DNA of 6,345 bases from Spirochaetia bacterium (lineage in GTDB: Bacteria > Spirochaetota > Spirochaetia > JABMQR01): NCBI GenBank assembly GCA_016784705.1, contig JADHUD010000147.1, positions 1 to 6,345 on the forward strand, in the 5' to 3' direction. Numbering within the stretch: the first letter of the stretch is position 1; the number at the start of each line of letters is the position of its first letter. Positions 1 through 5,767 of the stretch are shown in pieces. A model generated the notes under the pieces. The model saw nothing but the letters and a program-made list of their open reading frames with translations, was not told the origin of the DNA and did no database searches. Both the position numbers and the translations under genes were made by a program.

Positions 1-279
1 TGGTTCTGGCTCCGGTTCAGGTACGGGTTCTACCATTTCAGGCACAACTATTTCGGGCTCTGCTGGCACAGGTTCCGGTTCGGGCTCCACTACAGCTAAT
101 TCGACTGGTTCTGGCTCAGGGTCAGGTACGGGGTCTACTATTTCAGGCTCTACTATTTCGGGCTCTACTGGCACAGGTTCAGGTGCGGGCTCCACTACAG
201 CTAATTCGACTGGTTCTGGCTCCGGTTCAGGTACGCGCTCTACTATTTCAGGCTCTACTGGTACAGGTTCGGGCTCCAC
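1..279 (-). repeat. 105-bp in-frame tandem repeat encoding a Pro/Glu/Val-rich stalk
   Basis: Units begin at 1, 106 and 211 on the plus strand, an exact 105-base period (35 codons). Units 1-105 and 106-210 differ at about nine positions by eye. The third copy (211 to about 279) has lost 15 bases and 6 bases, both multiples of three, so the minus-strand frame is kept. Each unit encodes runs such as VPEPEPEPVELAV followed by VEPEIV blocks. The array is still in register at the left edge, so more copies may lie outside the window. Confidence 0.9.
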
Positions 280-888
280 TTCTGGTATTTCAACAGGTAA
301 TGGATCTGGTTCGGAAACACCCTTATTAACTACTGGAGTGTCGGATTCAAGTGAACGTGCAGCAGCTGAATCCGGAATTTCTAACTCTTCTACCGCTGAG
401 ACAGGAACAAAAAAAGGTTTCCCAATCGGATCCTCCATCCCTATAGGATCCTCCGTAATTAATTCAGCAACAATTTCAGTCTCAACTTCCGGTATTTCCT
501 TACTATCCACGGCTGCTTCTTTACCAATTTCAGTCACCTCAGTATCAATTGTTTTCTCAATCGTATCAGCTGTTTCATCAACCTTGGGAACATCCAAATC
601 CATAAGAACTTCATTCTCCAATTCTTCCGGCTCTTCCTGATCCGGGGCTGATTCGGGGAGATTTGCCCTTTTTCCATCTATAATTACAGAGCCGGTAGAA
701 GGTGCACGAGGTGATGCAGCAGGAACCTGCGGAATAATTCTAATTGTAACTTTATCGCTATCTAATGTAGCCAAAAGAGGCCGTATCACACTCCGTCCAG
801 GATAAAAATAGATTAATCCTGTCGTAACAATAATGAGCATAGTTAAAGTGATTGAAAAGAGAACCCATAATACAGTTCTGTTTTTCAT
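1..888 (-). CDS. Membrane-anchored protein with Pro/Glu-rich repeat stalk (N-terminal part; C-terminus outside window)
   Basis: This open frame starts at ATG 888 and runs without a stop to the left edge, giving 296 visible codons. The start has a Shine-Dalgarno-like AAGGGA five bases upstream. Residues 1-5 (MKNRT) are basic and residues 6-29 form one hydrophobic segment, so the protein should be anchored in the inner membrane with the rest outside the cytoplasm. Residues of about 80-200 are acidic and low in complexity, including a short tandem EDPIG duplication. From about residue 200 the chain becomes a Pro/Glu/Val-rich stalk built from 35-residue repeats. No cysteine-containing lipobox is seen. 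The pattern of one membrane helix plus a long Pro/Glu linker is typical of proteins that carry a C-terminal peptidoglycan-binding domain such as SPOR, or of TonB-like spacers. That domain would lie beyond the window, so the function is inference. The gene follows coaE after 192 bases. Confidence 0.85.
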   Translation of the reverse strand, partial: MKNRTVLWVLFSITLTMLIIVTTGLIYFYPGRSVIRPLLATLDSDKVTIRIIPQVPAASPRAPSTGSVIIDGKRANLPESAPDQEEPEELENEVLMDLDVPKVDETADTIEKTIDTEVTEIGKEAAVDSKEIPEVETEIVAELITEDPIGMEDPIGKPFFVPVSAVEELEIPDSAAARSLESDTPVVNKGVSEPDPLPVEIPEVEPEPVPVEPEIVERVPEPEPEPVELAVVEPAPEPVPVEPEIVEPEIVDPVPDPEPEPVELAVVEPEPEPVPAEPEIVVPEMVEPVPEPEPEP

Positions 889-946
889 TATAATCCCTTA
901 TGTATCCTGTTCCAGAAACATTTATTTATTATCAAATACTGAAAGG

Positions 947-970
947 TATCACTACCCCTATCACTACCCC
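947..970. repeat. Tandem 12-bp direct repeat (TATCACTACCCC x2)
   Basis: Two identical copies, 947-958 and 959-970, stand directly next to each other about 60-80 bases upstream of the ATG at 888. Perfect adjacent 12-mers are unlikely by chance in a short stretch. They could be a recent slippage duplication or paired binding sites of a regulator for the repeat-stalk gene. Confidence 0.8.
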
Positions 971-1004
971 AAGGCAAACCTGACTGAAATAAAAGAATCA
1001 GTAT

Positions 1005-1034
1005 GCCAGAATCGCCTTTGGCGGTTGGCTTTTT
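1005..1034 (+). terminator. Possible terminator-like hairpin (best on plus strand)
   Basis: Bases 1005-1008 (GCCA) pair with 1026-1029 (TGGC). Bases 1011-1016 (ATCGCC) pair with 1020-1025 (GGCGGT) around a TTT loop, with a two-base bulge at 1009-1010 and one G-U pair. Five T residues follow at 1030-1034. Read as minus-strand RNA the stem has a C/A mismatch and only a weak, interrupted U tract follows. All genes lie on the minus strand, so a plus-strand terminator would only block antisense transcription. It could instead be a weak attenuator or a processing hairpin after coaE. Confidence 0.3.
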
Positions 1035-1043
1035 GGAAATGGA

Positions 1044-1055
1044 GCAGCATGCTGC
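1044..1055. repeat. 12-bp perfect palindrome GCAGCATGCTGC
   Basis: The sequence equals its own reverse complement. After one mismatched pair, the flanks ATG and CAT (1039-1041 and 1058-1060) continue the dyad. It lies about 25-36 bases after the coaE stop. As RNA it could form a four-base-pair stem with a CAUG loop. As DNA it could be a dimeric regulator site. Nothing in the sequence decides between these or rules out chance. Confidence 0.5.
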
Positions 1056-1080
1056 CTCATTTCTCTCGCTCATTTGAGAA

Positions 1081-1677
1081 TCAATTATTAATATCCAATA
1101 TTTTCACTAGAGAATCAAGCTTTTTATGCAGAGTTAGGGCACTTCCAATATTCAAAACCCTGAGAACTGTATACTTTCCGACTAAATCAGCTGCACTAAT
1201 GTCTCTCTGGTTCCTATTTCTTTTTATAAAATTAGTCAGATTCATACCTCGGGATCTCCGGGCTCGAATAAAACGTAAACAAAATGGAGCAGAGACATAT
1301 ACCACATTATCGCAAAGATCATCTAATTTCATCCGTGACAAAACAGCAGCATTAAGAATTATACCGGGAATATTCTCATCTGCTTCGGAAATAATTTTTT
1401 TACAGGTCTCTACCATAAGCGGATGGAGAAAATTCTCAAGTTTCTTCAACATTACTGCATTTGCAAAAACTCTCTTTGAAAGAATTTCTCTATCGGCACC
1501 TCCGTCCCTCTTTCGAATATCACTCCCAAAAACTGCAGCTGCAGCATCAATTTCACGATCCAGAATTTCATGCCCTAAATGGTCTACATCTACCACCATA
1601 TAGCCAAGTTCAGAAAAGCGCTCTGCTGCAAGGTTCTTTCCGGAACATATTCTGCCGGTAAGACCAATAACACGCAT
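1081..1677 (-). CDS. coaE: Dephospho-CoA kinase (divergent)
   Basis: CoaE phosphorylates the ribose 3'-OH of dephospho-CoA with ATP, the last step of CoA synthesis, in the cytoplasm. The 198-residue length fits the family (about 195-210). The P-loop is at residues 8-15 (GRICSGKN), where the usual form is GGIGSGK(S/T). The DxD/H motif follows at D30-V-D32 and H36. The FGxxI...DRxxL..xVF block is at about 50-71 and LHP at 84-86. The usual PLLFE strand is replaced by NAAVLSRM (109-116), followed by the VVYVSAP strand (125-131) and an Arg-rich lid from 135. I chose ATG 1677 because its A is also the last base of the polA TGA (TGATG), with GGGGAG ten bases upstream inside polA. A TTG at 1680 would add one residue. 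The Asn in the P-loop and the missing Glu are odd. The fold call is firm, but normal activity is less certain. Confidence 0.88.
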   Translation of the reverse strand: MRVIGLTGRICSGKNLAAERFSELGYMVVDVDHLGHEILDREIDAAAAVFGSDIRKRDGGADREILSKRVFANAVMLKKLENFLHPLMVETCKKIISEADENIPGIILNAAVLSRMKLDDLCDNVVYVSAPFCLRFIRARRSRGMNLTNFIKRNRNQRDISAADLVGKYTVLRVLNIGSALTLHKKLDSLVKILDINN

Positions 1678-4433
1678 CAATGCAAATCTCCCCAGCTGCT
1701 GCCGAGCTCCAAACTCACCCGAAGGGGAACATGCAGAGAGACAGCCCCTTCCATTTCAACTCTGACAATCTCGCGCATCGTATCAATCTCATTTTTAGGA
1801 ACCTCAAAAATCAACTCATCATGAACTTGCAGAATCATCCGTGAAACCAGACCCTTTTTATTCATTTGCTCCTGGATACCGATCATTGCAAGTTTCAGAA
1901 TATCTGCAGCAGTTCCCTGAATGGGTGTATTTACGGCAATTCTTTCTGCACCGGACCGTTCATTTTTATTTCTGCTGGCGATTCCCGGAATAATCCGCTC
2001 ATGTCCGAGAAGTGTCATAACCCTACCGGTCTTTGCAGCGTTTTCAATTGTAGTATCTATGAATTTCCGCACACCCGAATATCTATGAAAATATGCTTTA
2101 ATAAAGACTTCAGCATCTGATCTGGTAATACCCAATTCCTGAGACAATCTGAATGCCGACATCCCATACATAACTCCAAAATTTATTGTTTTTGCAATCC
2201 TGCGCTGCTCAGAAGTCACCTCTTCGGGATCAACCCCGAATATTAAAGCTCCTGTATAATTATGTACATCGATACCTGAAAGAAAAGCCTCCTTTAATCC
2301 GGGATCATTCGAAAAATGAGCCAATACCACCAATTCAATTTGAGAATAATCTGCAGATAAAAAGGTAAATCCTTCAGAGGGAACAAAAGCAGACCGGATT
2401 CTTCTTCCATCTTCACTTCGAATTGGAATATTCTGGAGGTTCGGATTTTTACTCGAAAGCCGGCCGGTCGCTGTTCCGGTCTGCAGAAGTGATGTATGCA
2501 GTTTCCCGGTATCAGGATTTATCAGCGCAGGCAAGGCTTCTACGTAGGTATTTCTGAGTTTCTCAAGAGTTCTATGCTGAAGAATCAATCCGGGAATAGT
2601 ATCAATCCTGGCCAACTCCTCCAGAACAGCAACATTTGTTGAGAACCCGGTTTTTGTCTTTTTACCTGTATGCAGCCCGCGTTCAGTAAAAAGAACTTCC
2701 TGCAGCTGTTTGGGTGAGTTCAGGTTAAACTCGTGCCCGCATTCAGTAAAAATCTCATTTCTTATAATTTCCAGACGCTCTTTCAATTCTGTTTCATAGG
2801 TTTTCAGCTGCTCAGGAAGAATTCTCATTCCTCTTAGTTCCATATCTGCAAGAATTTTGAGAATCGGCATCTCTATATGATACATCACATTTTCCATACC
2901 ACGCTTTTTTATAAGATGGCTGAGCATGATGTAGAGACGATAGGTCACATCAGCATCTTCTGCTGCATATTCAGACGCTTTCGCCAGTTCAATATCCGGA
3001 AACAGAAACCCCTTTGGAACAACATCACTATATTTGATGGTTGTGTAGTTTAAATAGGTTTCTGCAAGCCGATCCATATTGAAAGCATTTGCCGTAGAAT
3101 CAAGCAGCCATGCGGCAATCATGGTATCAAAGTATATTGCTGGTTGATGTATCCCCCACCTGTATAAAACTTTATAATCGTATTTATAATTTTGTCCGAT
3201 AATCTTCATATCCGGGTTTTCAAGAAGCTGTTTCAGTTCTGCTTTGACCTCTTTTTCAGGCAGTTTCTTCATCCCCCCTGCCAGTAAAGGAATATAATAT
3301 CCTTTGCAGGGTTCCCAGGATATTGAGAAACCCACAGGGATGGCCTTCATATCATCGATACTATCTGTTTCAATATCAAATGCTGCCTTGCCGTTTTCCA
3401 GAGCCTGTTTAACAACTTGCTGAAGTTGAATAATGGACTCAACAGTTTTATAAGATCCTTTTCCGGAAAGTGTTCCCAAAAACGTCTCTTCTTCAGTAAC
3501 AGCAGTATCCGCACTGTTTTTTTCGAACAGATTTCCTTTACGAGCTGAGCGGACTTCCTCCGTCCCTCCGCCAGCGGAAGCAACAAGGCTTGAAGACTGT
3601 ATCTCCTGAAAAACCGGAATTGCACCTGACCAGTCAACATCTGAAACCGCCAGATCTTTTATGCTGATGTTCTCACAATCAGCATCCTTTTGGAGAAGAA
3701 TCAGGTCTCTGCTCAGGTATGCATTATCTCGATTTTCACTGAGTTTTTTCGCTGTTCCTGCAGGGATACTTCTCAGGTTATGATAAATTGTATCAAGATC
3801 ACCATATTCTGAAAGAAGTTTAACAGCACCCTTGGGTCCAATCCCTTTTACACCGGGCACATTATCCGAGGAGTCACCAATCAGAGATAAGTAATCTACT
3901 ATCTGATCAGGACGAACACCCAGATGATCATAGACGGTTTCTGCATCAAATCGAATGTATTCTCCTTTAACCGGGCGAAGCATATACACAGAATCTCCGA
4001 TGAGCTGCATTAAATCCTTATCACCTGTAAGAATCATACACTCCATCCCATCCATCGTGCAGTTATGGGCAAGAGTAGCAATCAGATCATCAGCCTCCAG
4101 CCCGTCCTGCCGCAAACAGCTTACTCCGGCTTCATTTAGCGCTTTCTCAACCAATGGAATCTGGTTTCGAAGCTCATCAGGAGTTTTATCACGGGTAGCC
4201 TTATACTCAGGATACATATCATGTCTGAAGGTGGGTGTTTTCGAGTCCATGGCAACGGCGATGAATTCAGGTTTATACTCTTTAAGCAGTGCAAACAGTG
4301 TCCGGAAGAAACCAAATACCGCTGATACATTACGTCCTGAAGAATCTCTGACCGGCCGGTTTATAAATGCAAAATATGACCGATATATCAACGCATACCC
4401 ATCTACCAAAAGAAATTGTTTTTTTTGACTCAT
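1677..4433 (-). CDS. polA: DNA polymerase I with 5'-3' and 3'-5' exonuclease domains
   Basis: PolA fills gaps and removes RNA primers from Okazaki fragments and acts in excision repair. At 918 residues it is close to the E. coli enzyme (928). The 5' nuclease domain (about 1-275) keeps D11, D63, the GLEADD acidic cluster (E113, D115, D116), TGDKD (D138, D140) and the helix-hairpin-helix around 187-207. A low-complexity linker (about 280-325) follows. The 3'-5' exonuclease (about 325-510) keeps all three motifs: D353/E355 in FDIETD, N415/D419 in NYKYD and Y489/D493 in YAAED, so proofreading should be active. The polymerase domain has motif A D695 (SADYSQIE), the O-helix R744, K748, F752, Y756, and motif C H871-D872-E873 (QVHDE). 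F752 matches the E. coli Phe762 that disfavours dideoxynucleotides. The ATG overlaps the preceding TGA (ATGA), with GGAGAG nine bases upstream. Codons 4-5 lie in an A8 tract. Confidence 0.98.
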   Translation of the reverse strand: MSQKKQFLLVDGYALIYRSYFAFINRPVRDSSGRNVSAVFGFFRTLFALLKEYKPEFIAVAMDSKTPTFRHDMYPEYKATRDKTPDELRNQIPLVEKALNEAGVSCLRQDGLEADDLIATLAHNCTMDGMECMILTGDKDLMQLIGDSVYMLRPVKGEYIRFDAETVYDHLGVRPDQIVDYLSLIGDSSDNVPGVKGIGPKGAVKLLSEYGDLDTIYHNLRSIPAGTAKKLSENRDNAYLSRDLILLQKDADCENISIKDLAVSDVDWSGAIPVFQEIQSSSLVASAGGGTEEVRSARKGNLFEKNSADTAVTEEETFLGTLSGKGSYKTVESIIQLQQVVKQALENGKAAFDIETDSIDDMKAIPVGFSISWEPCKGYYIPLLAGGMKKLPEKEVKAELKQLLENPDMKIIGQNYKYDYKVLYRWGIHQPAIYFDTMIAAWLLDSTANAFNMDRLAETYLNYTTIKYSDVVPKGFLFPDIELAKASEYAAEDADVTYRLYIMLSHLIKKRGMENVMYHIEMPILKILADMELRGMRILPEQLKTYETELKERLEIIRNEIFTECGHEFNLNSPKQLQEVLFTERGLHTGKKTKTGFSTNVAVLEELARIDTIPGLILQHRTLEKLRNTYVEALPALINPDTGKLHTSLLQTGTATGRLSSKNPNLQNIPIRSEDGRRIRSAFVPSEGFTFLSADYSQIELVVLAHFSNDPGLKEAFLSGIDVHNYTGALIFGVDPEEVTSEQRRIAKTINFGVMYGMSAFRLSQELGITRSDAEVFIKAYFHRYSGVRKFIDTTIENAAKTGRVMTLLGHERIIPGIASRNKNERSGAERIAVNTPIQGTAADILKLAMIGIQEQMNKKGLVSRMILQVHDELIFEVPKNEIDTMREIVRVEMEGAVSLHVPLRVSLELGSSWGDLH

Positions 4434-5212
4434 AAGCTTATGCTCTCCGTTCCCTCAATACTCAATCCGTCGTAAGCAGGATATACTCCAGCAGGAAGTT
4501 CTTTTTCAATCACAGCATGATCTATATCGTGGCAAAAATGGGTAAGATATGTTTTCTCGGGATTGATTTTTGCTGACAAGGACAGGGCTTGATCAATTGA
4601 GAAATGGGTAGGATGCGGACGATACCGTAAAGCCCCGACAATTAAGGTTTTTACCCCATTCAATAACGTATAACTCTCATCGGGTATTCCGCTGCAGTCA
4701 GTAAGGTATGCAAAACTTCCAATCCGGTATCCTAATATTGTTTTACAGCCATGATAAATTGGAACAGGAACAATATCCATAGACCCCAACCTAAAGCCTT
4801 TGGGTTCAGCAACCCGTAAAGATAAAGATGGAATTCCTCCGCCGGGAAACTGCTTAACAAAAATGTAAGAAAATCTTTTCTCTATTTCTTCAATAACTGC
4901 TTGAGATGCATAAAAGGGCATGGGTTTTTCATGGGTAAATACTCTCAAATCATCAATCCCATTGAGATGATCAGCATGATCGTGTGTCTGAAGCACAGCA
5001 TCAAGCCGTGTAACATGTTCCCGGATCAACTGTGTTCTGAGATCCGGACCTGTATCAATAATTATCTGTATATTCTCATCAGTAATCAGAACTGATGAAC
5101 GGGTTCGGGTATTGCGAGGGTTCCGGGATGTGCAAACCTTGCAGCTGCAAGCAATTACCGGAATTCCATGAGATGTTCCTGTTCCTAGAAAGGTAAGTTT
5201 TAGCGGACTCAG
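4430..5212 (-). CDS. PhnP-like MBL-fold metallo-hydrolase, probable CTG start
   Basis: This is a metallo-beta-lactamase-fold hydrolase of the PhnP-like group. PhnP cleaves cyclic phosphodiesters, but the substrate here is unknown. With the CTG start it has 260 residues. The FLGTGTSHG opening is at 8-16 and a CxCxxC cluster at C22, C24, C27, matching the structural zinc site of PhnP. The two-metal site shows HDHADH at 77-82, H154 in IYHG, D172 in LTDCSG and H225 in LTHFCHD. H200/H203 (HPTHFS) are also conserved-looking. Homology begins at about residue 5, yet the frame has no ATG, GTG or TTG between an in-frame TAA just upstream and the TTG at 5029, which would delete the first 61 residues. 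CTG 5212-5210 forms a CTGA overlap with the previous stop and has AAGGA nine bases upstream. The end overlaps polA by four bases (ATGA). The family is sure; the start is inference. Confidence 0.88.
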   Translation of the reverse strand: MSPLKLTFLGTGTSHGIPVIACSCKVCTSRNPRNTRTRSSVLITDENIQIIIDTGPDLRTQLIREHVTRLDAVLQTHDHADHLNGIDDLRVFTHEKPMPFYASQAVIEEIEKRFSYIFVKQFPGGGIPSLSLRVAEPKGFRLGSMDIVPVPIYHGCKTILGYRIGSFAYLTDCSGIPDESYTLLNGVKTLIVGALRYRPHPTHFSIDQALSLSAKINPEKTYLTHFCHDIDHAVIEKELPAGVYPAYDGLSIEGTESISL

Positions 5213-5706
5213 TTTATGACATCCTTAACTGCTTCGGCAAGATTCTTTAGACCTTTGTCAAGATTGTCTCTCATTACACTCATGGCATTTGAGAAATCTA
5301 TATTACGCAAGTTATCCATAATGCCCTCTTTTACTATATCAAGATCAATCGAGCCAAAATCGATTTTGTCACCTATAGAATCGACAAAGATTTCAACAGC
5401 ATCTTTTCCTTCAGTCCAGGCAAGCTCAATAGCCTCTTTCAAATCTTCAATACTGATAGTCGAAAGAGCTGTTTCAACCTCTTCTTTTGTTGCACCGGCT
5501 TCTTCCATTGCTCCGGAAATACTGGTAAGCACCTCTTCCACTGCTTCATCCATTTCTGCCTCTGCTCCGCCGGTTCGGGAAGCCCAGCTGATTGAGAAAT
5601 ACTTTTCTGATTGGTCAGGAAAAAAGAAATACACTACAGCAAAAGCAATCGCTGCTAATACGATTAAAGTAAACAAAGATTTAAAAAAACTTCTATTTTT
5701 TGCCAT
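5209..5706 (-). CDS. Membrane-anchored acidic helical protein, function unknown
   Basis: I do not recognise this 165-residue protein. Residues 1-9 (MAKNRSFFK) are basic and 10-29 form one hydrophobic helix, giving an uncleaved inner-membrane anchor with the rest probably in the periplasm. The remainder (about 45-165) is rich in Glu, Asp, Ala and Ile and reads as a string of amphipathic helices without cysteines. It has no visible catalytic motif. Segments such as ISGAMEEAGATKEEVETALS and IMDNLRNIDFSNAMSVMRDN suggest helical packing rather than an enzyme. The ATG has AGAGGTG (5711-5717) close upstream. It is the first gene of the coupled run leading through the hydrolase, polA and coaE. Its stop TGA overlaps the CTG proposed as the start of the hydrolase. 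Confidence 0.85.
   Translation of the reverse strand: MAKNRSFFKSLFTLIVLAAIAFAVVYFFFPDQSEKYFSISWASRTGGAEAEMDEAVEEVLTSISGAMEEAGATKEEVETALSTISIEDLKEAIELAWTEGKDAVEIFVDSIGDKIDFGSIDLDIVKEGIMDNLRNIDFSNAMSVMRDNLDKGLKNLAEAVKDVIN
5222..5226 (-). promoter_or_regulatory. Shine-Dalgarno site supporting the CTG start of the MBL hydrolase
   Basis: The minus strand reads AAGGA, nine bases before the CTG at 5212-5210. It lies within the last codons of the 165-residue gene, where ribosomes finishing that gene could restart. Confidence 0.5.
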
Positions 5707-5710
5707 ATAA

Positions 5711-5717
5711 CACCTCT
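5711..5717 (-). promoter_or_regulatory. Ribosome binding site of the 165-residue gene
   Basis: The minus strand reads AGAGGTG, four bases before ATG 5706, with a further GGAG just upstream. It supports this start for the first gene of the operon. Confidence 0.65.
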
Positions 5718-5723
5718 ACTCCA

Positions 5724-5752
5724 AGCATACCCTGAATTGGTGCAAATTACAA
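5724..5752 (-). promoter_or_regulatory. Possible sigma-70-type promoter for the 165-residue gene-MBL-polA-coaE operon
   Basis: On the minus strand TTGTAA (5752-5747) and TATGCT (5729-5724) are 17 bases apart, the ideal spacing. Each matches its consensus at four of six bases. Transcription would start near 5717, leaving a very short leader that still contains AGAGGTG. No clear terminator separates it from ptb, so read-through from ptb is also possible. Confidence 0.35.
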
Positions 5753-5767
5753 TCAGAAGTATTGAAT

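Larger units (their letters stand above)
889..1080. other. Structured intergenic region between coaE and the repeat-stalk gene
   Basis: These 192 bases hold no gene I can support. They contain a 12-bp perfect palindrome (1044-1055), an imperfect hairpin followed by T residues on the plus strand (1005-1034), and a 12-bp tandem duplication (947-970). A 61-codon minus-strand frame (1073 to 888) spans them. It starts seven bases after the coaE stop and ends in a TAATG overlap with the next gene. It has no Shine-Dalgarno sequence before its ATG and a composition unlike a normal protein, and it runs through all three structured elements, so I treat it as probably non-coding. The region may carry a leader, a processing site or a small palindromic repeat element. 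Confidence 0.6.

Noticed and set aside
338..640. 100-codon Ser-rich plus-strand frame
   Set aside because: It is the antisense of the acidic stalk region; Ser/Thr richness is the expected mirror of Glu/Asp/Pro codons.
928..956. GATAAT -10-like box upstream of the stalk gene
   Set aside because: No credible -35 hexamer is found at 16-18 bases; the sequence there is G-rich and unlike TTGACA.
833..1603. 256-codon plus-strand open frame
   Set aside because: It lies antisense to coaE and the intergenic region, has no recognisable domain, and coaE on the other strand has clear family motifs.
3347..3640. 97-codon minus-strand frame inside polA
   Set aside because: It lies in a different frame within the polA linker and 3'-5' exonuclease region, with no homology I can see.
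3955..4428. 157-codon plus-strand frame
   Set aside because: It is fully antisense to the polA 5' nuclease domain, whose motifs are intact.
4430..5029. Hydrolase starting at TTG 5029
   Set aside because: This start would remove the first 61 residues including the GTGTSHG opening and the CxCxxC cluster, which the upstream in-frame sequence clearly encodes.
5216..5710. 164-codon plus-strand frame
   Set aside because: It is antisense to the 165-residue gene, which has a good ribosome site, a membrane helix and operon context.
5707..5767. Terminator after ptb
   Set aside because: I found no GC-rich stem followed by a T tract on the minus strand in this gap.
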